Assembly: GCA_030762895.1 (NCBI GenBank) | Contig: CM061070.1 | Coordinates: 79,041,291-79,105,290, forward strand | DNA: 64,000 nt | Origin: Sophora flavescens | Taxonomy: Eukaryota; Streptophyta; Magnoliopsida; Fabales; Fabaceae | Direction: 5' to 3' | Shown: positions 21,850 through 33,818 of the stretch, in pieces | Position numbering within the stretch: the stretch's first letter is position 1 | Layout of the letters: the number at the start of each line of letters is the position of its first letter | The notes under the pieces: model-generated | Seen by the model: only the letters and a program-made list of their open reading frames with translations | Told to the model about the DNA's origin: nothing | The model's database searches: none | Position numbers and translations under genes: made by a program

Positions 21850-22775
21850 CTATAGAAGTAGAGTCGCCATGGACATTTCTTCTAATTTTCTCATTATTTG
21901 GTGTTCGGAGAACCCATCTATATTCCACTCTACAATTCCTTCTCCATTATATTGAGATGCCACATCAAGTGGAGCATCTTCGAATTGTATATCTGGTAGA
22001 GTAGGTCTGGGGTAGTAATTTCTTATTGTGGGGTAGGCTCTTGAAGTGTTTTTGATTTTATTTATTGTGTCAATATTTGTATCATTGAATTGTTTTTCCA
22101 ATTCTAGAATATCTTCGTTTTTTATCATGTTTACCTTTGATAATGAAATTTTTAATGAAGCTAGTCTTTTATTTATTTCATTTAAAAGTTCATTATTTGA
22201 TTCTTTTCCTATCTTAATATCTTTTATTTCGGAATCTGATAACTTGTAGGGAGTTATTAAAGATTTTTCTAACTTCTTTGAGGTTTCTTCTTTCGAAGGT
22301 ATTTCATTTTCTTCAACAGTATTCGCAACTTGATATAAAAGTTGATTTGTAAAATTTAATTGTTGTTGAATATTTTTAATATCATTTCTGTTGGGTTGTT
22401 GAGTGGTCAAAACTTTGGTATCTTCTTTCATGGTTTTGAAAGGAGATGCCGTTATTTCAATGTTTTCAATATTTAGGAAAGTTATTTCCTCCAAAGGAGG
22501 AATTACTGAAATAACCTCTTTACCTTTTGTGGTTTTCCAAATTCTTTTTGCAGAATTCAGAGTTTGTATTTCTAAATTTTTAAAACAGTGATTTTCAAAC
22601 CATGTGAAGTAGGGAATGTTGTCATCCTCTACCTCCTCGAGATAAGCATAATAGGATTCCCTATATTGTCTTATCTCTGGCTGTCAAAAAGTAGAGAAAA
22701 ACCATTTTCTCTTACTTTCATATTCAAATTTTAAAAATTCTTTTTGAAGTTTTTCTTTATCAATGTAAAATTTTG
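21850..22775 (-). pseudogene. Endogenous pararetrovirus ORF1 upstream region, truncated
   Basis: A 214-codon reading (22494-21850) has a long Lys/Glu/Asn-rich helical part and ends in a PRPTLPDIQFED and NIDGFSEHQIM segment. Upstream, 22775-22495 continues in a related frame (YYAYLEEVEDDN, PYFTWFENHC) with a stop near 22680. Movement protein would be expected farther upstream but is absent, because the viral sequence is cut at 22775 where the repeat at 22776 begins. The start of ORF1 is not in the window. Confidence 0.65.
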
Positions 22776-25311
22776 TGTTCCTGCCGAGATCTGACTTGCG
22801 AAATCTCGCCGTAGAACGTTAAATCAAGAGTGAACAATGGGGGTTGTTTTAGACTTTGTCTTAACAGAATGTAATATTCCGGTCCTACGTATCCCAATGG
22901 GAATCAAAGCCAGACGTAGTTCTAGGTTCAACCCTTGGTGGTACGGTGATCTCGATCCCCTAATCTTGTATCCGATGGGTACTAGCGAGCAAGGACTGTC
23001 TGATAGTCTCTAGGTCGAGCTAGTTCCTCTAATACGCTTAAGGGAGAGTTACCGGGGTTCGTGAAAAGTGAGTTTCTATCATGGGTACTCCTCCTTTTAT
23101 AATAGGATTCCCCTATCTTTTAGAGATCTGATTTATCTCATAAATATCTTTTAGAAATCTGATTTATCTCTTAAATATCTTTTAGAGATCTGATTTATCT
23201 CTTAAATCTCTTTTGAGATGTGATTCCTTAATTTAAGGGATATTATCTCTTTTAACCAGATAAGGTTATTTCAGATAATATTAGGATTTAATTAAGGATA
23301 ATATTAATATCCTATCCCTTAATTAGGTGATCTTTAACTTATTATCTTTAATTTTCGGACTGGGCCGGGTATTCGAGCTCGGTGGCCGGGTTTCACTCTT
23401 CGGCCAGTACACAAGTCCCCCCAAGCTTTGAGCTAATAAAGCGTAAAAGCTTTCATGATGTTAGCCGAGCTCAGGAACTCGGTTTTATCTTTTTGTCTTT
23501 AGGCTCGGCTAGGTGATTGGCCGAGCTTCATATTTTATAAATATATATACATCCTCCGACTCGGTGAGCAGTTCGGGTGACCGAGCTTGATGCTTTCGGG
23601 GTGCCGAACTCTATTTCTTGGCTCATACACAAGCCCCCCAAGCTTTGAGCCGATGGCATGGAAGCTTTTTCGTGGGAGCCGAGGCAAGCCGAGGCGGAGG
23701 TGATTGCTTGTTTTGTGCTGAGGCCATACTTTCTTGGTTCCTGAGATGAAAAAGAGACGTTACTCAGTGTGACACGTGGCCTTCATGGCATCATTTCCGA
23801 GGCTTGCGCTGTAGTAGTGTGCTCAAACGATAAGTCGAGAGCCGGAGCTCAACCGAGTAGGGAGCCTGAGCTCGAACCAGTAGTCGGGAGCTGGAGCTCA
23901 ACCGAGTAGGGAGCCCGAGCTTCTCGTTTCAAGTTGCCGAGCTTCACATTTCGGCCAATTCTAAAGTTCAGCGGGCTCGGTGGGCGAGTCTAGTAATCAT
24001 TTCCCTTTGATTGTTTGGGTTTGGAGATCTAGCTTTACTTCTCGTCCAATATTTTAGTTTGGTAGGCTCAGCGGCCGAGTTTAACATCTCTATCAGTATA
24101 TAAGCTCCCCAAGCTTTGAGCTCAGAATAAGAGAAAGAGCTTTATGAAAGAAGCGGAGCTTGTCCTTAGTGTTGATAAAGTACTGGATTTGCATAGATCC
24201 TCTTACTTCGGCTAATACCTCTCGGGCAGTACTCGAGTTTAGCGGTTGAGGTTCACATCTCGGCTGGTAACATGTTCTGAACATAAGATACTTCAATCTT
24301 AACTTTGTTTAAGACAAGTTTAGAAGCTGGTAGCTGAGATTCGACTTATCAGTGATTCAGGTTCGAACCAATCTTTTGAAAAGTCAAGTTCAAACTCGGT
24401 CCTTAGGAATTTACCTCGGTGCTTGTATTTCATCCTTTAATTTTTGATGCTTTCAAGATGATTATCTTGAGAGTTTGAACTTGACTCACCTTTTGCCGAA
24501 TGTAGCTCGATCTTTGAAGTTCTTGAGAGCTCTTAACATTTTCTTCGAGTAGCTCATAACCCTTTCGTTTGGTGGATTTTGAAATACCCACTAACTTTGA
24601 AACTTGACCTCGAATTATTTTTCCCGATCTTGAAGGTGTGTCTCAGAATAAACTTTCCCAATATCTTCTCCAATTTGTATGAGAAAATAGTTTTCCTACA
24701 AGTTCTTCGAGCTGTAGGCTAAGGGATATCCTTTTTATGTAATTTACGAGAATATCCTTCCTTTATCCTCATTAGGTCCCCAAGCTCCGAGCTTGAAATA
24801 AGCGAAAGAGCTTAAATGTCAACCCGCATGTCTTAACACGCTTTTTGGTGCCGAGGACTTTGGACTATGATTCGCAGAAGCATTGCTCGGAAATCTGTTT
24901 TTTGTAGAACCAAGCCTTTCTTGGGTTGTCGTCTTGCTTGGCTGAGCATTGCTCGTATTTTTGTGTGGAGCCCAGTCTTTCTTGGGATTCCGGCATATTT
25001 GGTTGAACACTACCAGGATTCCCTTCGAATCATGGGTCTCTAACATGCATGATCTGCTGTGGACTTTATCTTGGTGCGAAGATGTTGTGCTTGGCCTTGG
25101 ATTTTTATTGCAAGGAAGGAAACATTGTTCGACTTCGACATTTTCCGGTGCGTAGTGCGAGGGAGCATAGCTCGACCTCGGCTTTTTGGTCCGAGGGAGC
25201 AATGCTCGACCTCGGCTTTCTGGGCTTCTGCCCTTTGTTCTTAGCTAGACAATTTTAACTCTGACCCTTTAGTGGGTTCTCAAGTTATTAAGCCAGCATA
25301 TGCTCGGCTTT
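22776..25311 (-). repeat. Left 2.5-kb direct repeat, LTR-like
   Basis: This stretch matches 27574-30078 at high identity with few indels. It starts TGTTCCTGCCGAGATC; on the minus strand that gives an end of GGAACA. Composition is unusual, with many gctcgg, ccgagc and aagctttgagc motifs. It lies right against the pararetrovirus, with ttttg just before it. No protein is supported on either strand. The right copy carries a primer-binding-like site at this same end, so I read the pair as LTRs of a minus-strand gypsy-type element. The other end of the repeat is not resolved. Confidence 0.7.
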
Positions 25312-25776
25312 GTAGGCTCGGCACTTCGACCCTGATCAGTCGATTGCTCGGTCAGTCTCTTTAGGATTCATACACCTTTATAGGCTCGGCACTTCGACCC
25401 TGATCAGTCGATTGCTCGGTCAGCCTCTTTAGGATTCATACACCTTTATAGGCTCGACACTTTGACCCTGATCAGTCGATTGCTCGGTCAGTCTCTTTAG
25501 GATTTCATACACCTTTATAGGCTCGGCACTTCGACCCTGATCAGTCGATTGCTCGGTCAGCCTCTTTAGGATTTATACACCTTTATAGGCTCGGCACTTC
25601 GACCCTGATCATTCGATTGCTCGGTCAGCCTCTTTAGGATTTATACACCTTTATAGGCTCGGCACTTCGACCCTGATCAGTTGATTGCTCGGTCAGCCTC
25701 TTTAGGATTTATACACCTTTATAGGCTCGGCACTTCGACTCTGATCAGTCGATTGCTCAGTCAGCCTCTTTAGGTT
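25312..25776. repeat. 68-bp tandem array (about 7 copies)
   Basis: Units of the form taggctcggcacttcgaccc, then tgatcagtcgattgctcggt, then cagcctctttaggatttatacaccttta recur at 25313, 25381, 25449 and 25518 and on to about 25776. A shorter array of the same unit lies at 30926-31140. tgatca and ctcggtcag-type motifs repeat in each unit. Confidence 0.9.
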
Positions 25777-26311
25777 AGTTAGTATGGTGTTTGAGTGCTG
25801 GAGCTGATGGAATTTTATTTTCCAAGGGAGAGCTTGATCTCTATGATTTTTATAGAGGGAGTCTGACTCGGCCTCCATGGTTTTAATTTGAGGAGCTTCG
25901 ACTCATTTTCCTCTTAGTAAAATTTTGAGAGGAAGTTTTGGCTCGACCTTTGGAGGGGGAAGCATGGGGTTTCGACCTGTTATTTTCAAGGGAGCCGGAG
26001 CTCAACCACTTTGTAGTCGCAAATTTTATGACTCAGGGAGTGGTATCATCCAAACATTACTTTACTCAAATATATAAATAACATGATATGATGCTACATA
26101 ACACAACATTAAAGGCGTGGAGCAAAACATATCAAATCATATTAGATTTAAACTAGATTTAAAGAGCAATATCACCTGAGCGTTTAGTAGCCTCTGATTT
26201 AGGCATTCCCTCAAGCCCATATGGTCGAGCTCTCCTAGACCGAATGTCTGCCGACCGAGCTCTGTAAGATATCTTCCTCCGTTCTCCAAGAAAAATAATG
26301 ACATTGGATGG
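25777..26311. other. Element interior without a recognised gene
   Basis: 25777-26158 has further gctcgacc-type sequence and then an AT-rich part. The reading of the glycosyltransferase fragment stays open leftward to 26159, but its sequence stops resembling the family at about 26312. Confidence 0.45.
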
Positions 26312-27202
26312 CCCTTTGACCCATATAGGAGGAGAACCTATAGCGTTAGCAACAACAAGAGACATTGCAATGTCTTCACAAGTTCTCTCTCTGGAAACAT
26401 AGTTCTGAATTGATGGAGACATCTTGTGAGTATATAAATCCAGATATTTTCGGTGAAAAAATGCAGCCTTTGAGAGGACCATGCTATAAGTGCCCATCCA
26501 CCAAACTGACCACTATCCTCCATATTTGTAATATGCAACATTATTTTGCTCCTTATCCAGCCAGTGCATTCGAGGCACGAATCCCACCACTGTTGATGGA
26601 GCACTTTGCCAGGCAGTGAAAGCAAAGTCCAGAGTAGGGCAAGGGACAATCACATCATCATCAACCGAGAAAACTGCATCTGTCCTGAGGTCTTTTATCG
26701 GCTTAAATCTGCTGTTTGATTTAACTTCCGTGTTGATCTCAAATCTAAAGTTTGGTTTTTGAGCTTTCTGAGACTTCGAAACCGCAATCTTATTAAGATA
26801 AGTTTTCAGCATTTCAGGTGGTGGTTCACTTTCACTCCATACCACATGTATTGCATCAGCACCACGACAGGATGCATAATGAGCAATAGCTTGTTTGAGA
26901 ACAGAATTTTTCTTCCAAGTGTTTATGAGCACAGTATAGCCGCCCCTTGAGGGAGAAGAAACAGAAGAAGAGGGGTTAGGGTTCCCACCCTTCAAGGAAC
27001 TGAGCCTGGAGGTTATCAAAACGACGACGGATAAGGCGCAGAAGGCGAAGAAGAGTTTGATCTTGGCGGCACCGACAAAATGTTTAGATCGGCGAAGGGA
27101 TAGAAGGGAGGAGCGGTCTCTTCGATTGCCGGCTTTCTCCTCCGCCGGAGATTTGAAATCGTCACCACCATCATCGGCTGCGGCGGCGGAGCGAATTGCA
27201 AT
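26312..27202 (-). pseudogene. Glycosyltransferase family 64 fragment (GMT1/EPC1-like)
   Basis: The reading has an N-terminal Ser/Ala/Gly-rich tail, a hydrophobic anchor (KLFFAFCALSVVVLIT, about 27015-27062), then GYTVLINTWKKN, CRGADAIHVVWSESEPP, and the DxD-type nucleotide-sugar site FSVDDDV at about 26654. HWLDKEQN and TCEDIAMS follow. This fits plant Golgi GT64 proteins that mannosylate glycosylinositol phosphorylceramides. A Trp codon in the GGWWSVWWMG segment is TAG (26513-26515). No ATG is present at the expected start; the frame has ATTGCAATT there and an upstream TGA. The match ends after WVKG, so the C-terminus is missing. It sits between the two 2.5-kb repeats as captured host sequence. 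Confidence 0.8.
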
Positions 27203-27553
27203 GAGAGTGGAGATGATTGTTCAGGGAACTCTCTCCAAACAACAACGGGTCGCCAGGGCGACGTTGATTCTCTTCATCGCCATGCCTGAGCGTGTTGAGC
27301 GGTTCAAAGCGATAGTGTATTCGTTAGAAGACAGGGTCTCCCTTCTAAAACGACATCCCTTGCTTGCTATAGAAACTAAAAACGACACTCCATCTGTTGA
27401 AGGACCTTTTAATCTTTGGAAATTTTCTTTTTTCTGTTGAAGATGAGGTGGTGGAAGTGCAGATAAGGAGAAGACTGGGTGGCGTGGACGGTGTCCATGG
27501 TAGCACGGTGGTTGATGGTCTTTGATTGAGTGGTCGGGGCAAAGTTTTACCTT
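27203..27553 (-). other. Leader region between primer-binding-like site and captured fragment
   Basis: Minus-strand sequence directly after the primer-binding-like site. A reading of 169 residues exists (27730-27221) but crosses the site and the repeat, so I do not accept it as a gene. Part of it may be the 5' leader of the captured glycosyltransferase gene. Confidence 0.35.
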
Positions 27554-27571
27554 GCCCCACGGTGGGCGCCA
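27554..27571 (-). promoter_or_regulatory. Primer-binding-like site of a gypsy-type element
   Basis: On the minus strand, TGGCGCCCACCGTGGGGC lies two bases after the repeat end GGAACA. TGGCGCC at this position is typical of many plant Ty3/gypsy elements and is complementary to the 3' ends of some tRNAs. It sets the element orientation as minus. Confidence 0.65.
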
Positions 27572-27573
27572 AA

Positions 27574-30078
27574 TGTTCCTGCCGAGATCCGACTTGCCGA
27601 AATCTCGCCGTAGAACGTTAAACCAAGAGTGAACAATGGGGGTTGTTTTAGACTTTGGTTTGACAGAATGTAATATTCCGGTCCTACGTATCCCAATGGG
27701 AATCAAAGCCAGACGTAGTTCTAGGTTCAACCCTTGGTGGAACGGTGATCTCGATCCCCTAATCTTGTATCCGATGGGTACTAGCGAGCAAGGACTGTCT
27801 GATAGTCTCTTGGTCGAGCTAGTTCATCTAATACGCTTAAGGGAGAGTTACCGGGGTTCGTGAAAAGTGAGTTTCTATCATGGGTACTCCTCCTTTTATA
27901 ATAGGATTCCCCTATCTTTTAGAGATCTGATTTATCTCTTAAATATCTTTTAGAGATCTGATTTATCTCTTAAATATCTTTTGAGATGCGATTCCTTAAT
28001 TTAAGGGATATTATCTCTTTTAACCAGATAAGGTTATTTCAGATAATATCAGCATTTAATTAAGGATAATATTAATATCATATCCCTTAATTAGGTGATC
28101 TTTAACTTATTATCTTTAATTTCTGGACTGGGTCAGGTATTCGAGCTCGGTGGCCGGGTTTCATTCTTCGGCCAATACACAAGCCCCCAAGCTTTGAGCT
28201 AATAAAGCGTAAAAGCTTTCATGATGTTAGCCGAGCTCAGGAACTCAGTTTTATCTTTTTGTCTTTAGGCTCGGCTAGGTGATTGGTCGAGCTTCATATT
28301 TTATAAATATATATATACATCCTCCGACTCGGTGAGCAGCTCGGGTGACCGAGCTTGATTCTTTCGGGGTGCCGAACTCTATATCTCGGCTCATACACAA
28401 GCCCCCCAAGCTTTGAGCCGATGGCATGGAAGCTTTTTCGTGGAAGCCGAGGCAAGCCGAGGCGGAGGTGATTGCTTGTTTTGTGCTGAGGCCATACTTT
28501 CTTGGTTCCCGAGATGGAAAAGAGACGTTACTCTGTGTGGCACGTGGCCTTCACGACATCATTTCCGAGGCTTGCGCTGTAGTAGCATGCTCAAACGATA
28601 AGTCGAGAGTCGGAGCTCAACCGAGTAGGGAGCCTGAGCTGGAACCGATAGTCGAGAGCTGGAGCTCAACCGAGTAGGGAGCCCGAGCTTCTCGTTTCAA
28701 GTTGCCGAGATTCACATTTCGGCCAATTCTTAAGTTCAGCGGGCACGGTGGGCGAGTCTAGTAATCATTTCCCTTTGATTGTTTGGGTTTGGAGATCTAG
28801 CTTTACTTCTCGTCCAATATTTTAGTTTGGTAGGCTCAGCGGCCGAGTTTAACATCTTTATCAGTATATAAGCTCCCAAGATTTGAGCTCAGAATAAGGG
28901 AAAGAGCTTTATGAAAGAAGCGGAGCTTGTCCTTAGTGTTGATAAAGTACTAGATTTGCATAGATCCTCTTACTTCGGCCAATACCTCTCGGGCAGTACT
29001 CGAGTTTAGCGGTTGAGGTTCACATCTCGGCTAGTAACATGTTCTGAACATAAGATACTTCAATCTTACCTTTGTTTAAGACAAGTTTAGAAGCCGGTAG
29101 CTGAGATTCGACTTACCCGTGATTCAGGTTCGAACCAATCTTTTGAAGAGTCAAGTTCAAACTCGGTCCTTAGGAATTTACCTCGGTGCTTGTATTTCAT
29201 CCTTTAATTTTTGATGCTTTCAAGATGCTTATCTTGAGAGTTTGAACTTGACTCACCTTTTGCCGAATGTAGCTCGATCTTTGAAGTTCTTGAGAGCTCT
29301 TAACATTTTCTTCGAGTAGCTCATAACCCTTTCATTTGGTGGATTTTGAAATACCCACTAACTTTGAAACTTGACCTCGAATTATTTTTCCTGATCTTGA
29401 AGGTGTGTCTCAGAATAAACTTTCCCAATATCTTCTCCAATTTTTATGAGAAAATAGTTTTCCTACAAGTTCTTCGAGTTGTAGGCTAATGGATATCCTT
29501 TCTCTGTAATTTTCGAGAATATCCTTCCTTTATCCCCATTAGCCCCCCAAGCTCCGAGCTTGAAATAAGCGAAAGAGCTTAAATGTCAACCCGTATGTCT
29601 TAACACGCCTTTTGGTGCCGAGGACTATGGACTATGATTCGCGGAAGCATTGCTCGGAAATCTATTTTTTGTAGAACCAAGCCTTTCTTAGGTTATCGTC
29701 TTGCTTGGCCGAGCACTGCTCGGATTTTTGTGTGGAGCCCAGTCTTTCTTGGGATTCCGGCTTATTTGGTTGAACACTACCAGGATTCCCTTCGAATCCT
29801 GGGTCTCTAACATGCATGATCTGCTGTGGACTTTATCTTGGTGCGAAGATGTTGTGCTTGGCCTAGGATTTTTATTGCGAGGAAGGAAACATTGCTCGAC
29901 TTCGACATTTTCCGGTGCGTGGTGTGAGGGAGCATAGCTCGACCTCGGCTTTTTGGTGCGAGGGAGCAATGCTCGACATCGGATTTCTGGGCTTCTGCCC
30001 TTTGTTCTTGGCTAGACAATTTTAACTCTGGCCCTTTAGTGGGTTCTCAAGTTATTAAGCCAGCATATGCTCGGCTTT
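27574..30078 (-). repeat. Right 2.5-kb direct repeat, LTR-like
   Basis: Same sequence as 22776-25311 with scattered substitutions and small indels (2505 against 2536 bases). After 30078 the copies diverge: the left copy goes into the 68-bp array, and this one into a region with a coiled-coil ORF and then a shorter 68-bp array. The high similarity suggests a recent duplication or insertion. Confidence 0.75.
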
Positions 30079-30178
30079 TACTGGAATTGGGCCATGATGC
30101 AAGCAGGAAAGCTGCGGTCGCTTATGCTCTTCTGAGTCTCCTCCATTGCCTGTTTTTCAAGCCACGAGCTTTCTAATA

Positions 30179-30757
30179 ATGAAAAGTATGAAGGCGGAAG
30201 CTGCCCGAACTTTGCGCACTGGAGATGAGCTTGAAAAAGTCATGGCAAAGTGTGAAGAGCGGGCTCGGCTAATTGGGCAATTGAAGGCCCAAAAGGTAGA
30301 GCTGGAAAAAGGCAATACCACCCTTATGACCGAGCTAGAAATGGAAAGAGTCGACTGGCTCAACCTTCAGAAGGTCATCGAAGGGCTTCAAGCCGAGAAG
30401 GAAGCCAGTCTTGAGTTGCGGAAGTTGCTGGAAACCGAGAAGGAGGAGAATCTGAGGCTCCGTTCTGATCTGGCAGAAGCCGAGGCTTCTATCATGAGGG
30501 AGCATGTTAATGGCTTTTCCCGAGCCGTGAAGCAGCTTCAGCATTTCAATCCGAATGCTGACTTCTCCTGTGCTGACGTGGACAAGGATTTTAACCGAGA
30601 TGGAATACTGGTTCCATTATCCGAGCTGGAGGATGAGGAGGCCGTATCTCAAAGGGAAGAGGGCGAGGGAAAAGCGGCCGAGGAGGGACCCGAAGGTGAA
30701 GGTGAAGTGGGCCTACTCGGCGATCTCTGCTACCCTCCCTCCAAATGCCGAGGATGA
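30179..30757 (+). CDS. Coiled-coil ORF, retroelement-associated, partial
   Basis: From the first ATG the frame encodes about 192 residues. It starts with a long heptad-rich helix (KSMKAEAARTLRTGDELEKV through LRLRSDLAEAEAS, about residues 3-108), then HVNGFSRAVKQLQHFNPNADF, and an acidic Gly/Glu-rich tail. This resembles the C-terminal part of plant proteins called putative gypsy-type transposon (Pfam PF04195), which in some Tat-lineage gypsy elements lie antisense to gag-pol. That fits its plus-strand orientation against a minus-strand element. The N-terminal domain is absent; the upstream sequence has a stop and joins the repeat at 30078. It may be a truncated remnant that is not expressed. 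Confidence 0.55.
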   Translation: MKSMKAEAARTLRTGDELEKVMAKCEERARLIGQLKAQKVELEKGNTTLMTELEMERVDWLNLQKVIEGLQAEKEASLELRKLLETEKEENLRLRSDLAEAEASIMREHVNGFSRAVKQLQHFNPNADFSCADVDKDFNRDGILVPLSELEDEEAVSQREEGEGKAAEEGPEGEGEVGLLGDLCYPPSKCRG

Positions 30758-30925
30758 CCTTGACTCATGAATTTGTATTAGTAGGTTAGAAAACACGTTG
30801 TTTTTGTGCAGTGCCCTTTTTATTCTGAACCTTTATGTATTCGGGGCCTTGCCCATTTTATTTAATGAAATTTCTTGTTTACTTGTGAATCTATTTGCAC
30901 TTTCAAAATCACCTAATGTCTTCAT

Positions 30926-31140
30926 AGGCTCGGCACTTCGACTTTGATCGGTCGATTTTAGCTCGGTCAGCCTCTTTAGGTTTGATACACCTTTATAGGC
31001 TCGGCACTTCGACCCTGATCAGTCGATTGCTCGGTCAGCCTCTTTAGGATTCATACACCTTTATAGGCTCAGCACTTCGACCCTGATCGGTCGATTTTAG
31101 CCTCGGTCAACCTCTTTAGGATTTATACACCTTTATAGGG
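30926..31140. repeat. 68-bp tandem array, right copy (about 3 units)
   Basis: Units of taggctcggcacttcgac and ctcggtcagcctctttaggt match the array at 25312-25776, with small insertions (gattttagctcgg). The array ends at 31140, where unrelated sequence (gctggtcaaaccaatc) begins. Confidence 0.88.
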
Positions 31141-31193
31141 CTGGTCAAACCAATCAAAACCTGGTTCGATTTGGTTTGATTTAGTTAGTACCT

Positions 31194-31280
<87 letters not shown>

Positions 31281-31944
31281 ATAACAAAATATTAAACTAT
31301 AAATTATATACAAATATTAAAATATAACAAATACTAAACATTAAAGTATATGTATTAATTTTAAAACATATATAAATATTAAAAGAGTAAACAACCTGAC
31401 ACACTATAATATTATATTTTTTTTATAACACAGTCTACTTTTAGTTTTTACAGTTACAAAAATAGTAAAAGTGAAGTTCCTAATTATATTGTTGTATTGA
31501 TATTGATGATAATAATAATAATCTATGTAAACAATTTAAGCAAATTAGTTTTTTTTTTTTTTAAAGAAAAAGCCCAAAAAAACTACATGATGACACCCCA
31601 CCAAGAAAGAGATCACCCATGTTATGTGAAAATAAAAATAATAATTGTATAATATATATATATATATCTATTAGTTAATAAAAAATACATAAATGGGTTG
31701 AGCTCAAATTAGAATTAGAAATCGGGAGAAAAATAAATAAAAAGGGAAAAAATCCATTATTAAAAAAAATATAAATATTAAAATAATAAAACATTAAATT
31801 TTATAAAAATATAGAAATATAATAAATGTTAAATTTTAGTATATATGTATATATAAATATTAAAAAGTCAATAATAAAATAATTTAAAAATCTGAACCAA
31901 TCAAAACTAGTTCGATTTGGATTGGTTTAGTTAGTACCCGAAAA

Positions 31945-31992
<48 letters not shown>

Positions 31993-33758
31993 ATATAAAA
32001 AAAAAAAAATATTAAACTATAAATTATACATAAATATAAAAATATAATAAATACTAAACATTAAAGTATATTAATTAACTTTAAAACATATATAAATATT
32101 AAAATTTTAATTATAAATTTTTTTAAATATATATATATAATTATTTTAAATATTTTAACTTAAATTTATTTTTCTAATATATTTTTTCCTAATTATTTTT
32201 TCCCTGATTTTTTAAAATATTTTTCCTAATTATTTTTTTTCTAATTTTTTCAATTTTGTCTTTTCGAATTATTTTTTTCCTAATTTCATTTTTTCCTTTT
32301 AATTTTTTTATAATTAAATATATTTTTCTAATTGTTTTAAATAATTTTTTTAATTATTCTGAGATTACCTTATTTGATTCCCAAAACATTATATCTTTAC
32401 CGGTTTGTAAATATCTTAAAACAAAAAATATATAAATTTTAGAAAATAAAAAAAATAATAAATTTTTTTTCATAACTTGACATGTGGCTTGCACCATTGT
32501 GCTACACTAAAATCAGTATTTCTCCTTATTAATTTGTATTGATATAGATTTTTTTTTAAATAGAAAAAAACAAAGTCAAGGATTTAGCCAAAAAAAAAAA
32601 ATATGAATAGGTCTGTCTCTATTCATGTCAATACTGAGATTACCGTGTTTGACTCCCAAAACATTGTACCTTTACCGGTTTCTAAATATTTTAAAACAAA
32701 AAATATATAAATTTTAGAAAATAAATAAAAAAATAAAAAACAATTCCATAATTTGACATGTGGCTTGCACCATGCTAGCATTTCCCCTTAAAAAAATTAG
32801 AAAAATAAAATTGATTATAAAAAATATTTAAAATGATTAGGAAAAAATATATATTTTAAAAAAATTAGGAAAATAAATTTTTTTAAAAAAATTAGAAAAA
32901 AGTTGATTATAAAATAAATATTAAAAAAATATACAAAAAATTATAAAAAGAAAAATTAATTATTAAAAAAGATTTACAAAAATTTTTAAAAATTTGTTTA
33001 AAAAAATTTAAAATTTTTTTTAAAAAATTTAGAAAAATGAAATTAATTAAAAAATATATTTTTTAAAAAAGAAAAGTATAAATTAAAAAAAATATTCTAA
33101 AAGAAAAATTAAAAAAATTAGAAACAAATAATCAGGGAAAAAAGTATTTAAAATAAAATTAGGAAAAAAATAAATTAAATTAAAATTAGAAAAAATATTA
33201 ATTATAAAAAATATTTAAAATAATTATAAAAAATATATATTTTAAAAATTATAAAAAATATATTTAAAATAAAATTACAAAAATATATATTTAAAAAAAT
33301 CAGAAAAAATTTAATTCGAAAAAAGACTTAGAAAAAAATTTAATTATTAAACAAATATTTTTAAAAAAAAGGAAAATGGTGGCTCCAAAACGTGTCCATC
33401 TCTGTAGTGCTAAAAAATAGTTGTATAGTATATATTTATGATATATATATATATATATATTATTAGTTAATAAAAAAAATACCTAAATGGATAAAATATA
33501 ATATAAATTATATAATAAACAATAGATAAAATAATGAAAAACCTCTGAGCTCTATGAGCACGTACAAATGAATTTACATTTACCTCACATTAAGGAGACT
33601 AGGGAGACTCGTACCTCCAAGCTGTCAGATACTAGACCATATCATGCTCCATTATACCAACCCCTTGGGTTTCATTACTTTTTTATATAGAGGTCAATTA
33701 ATTGATTAACATTTTTTTAAAGTGTGGTTAATTAAATATGCACGTGATAAACACATAC

Positions 33759-33818
<60 letters not shown>

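Noticed and set aside
24360..24375. B-box-like ggttcgaacc as a possible tRNA gene
   Set aside because: It is a simple palindrome with no A box, no cloverleaf and no terminator at the right distance; the copy at 29127 is part of the same repeat.
24819..25258. Frames inside the 2.5-kb repeats, also present at 29688-30019
   Set aside because: Present in both repeat copies on either strand, with no recognisable domain; the repeat itself explains them.
27221..27730. 169-residue minus-strand frame
   Set aside because: It runs across the repeat end, the primer-binding-like site and the captured leader; no family match.
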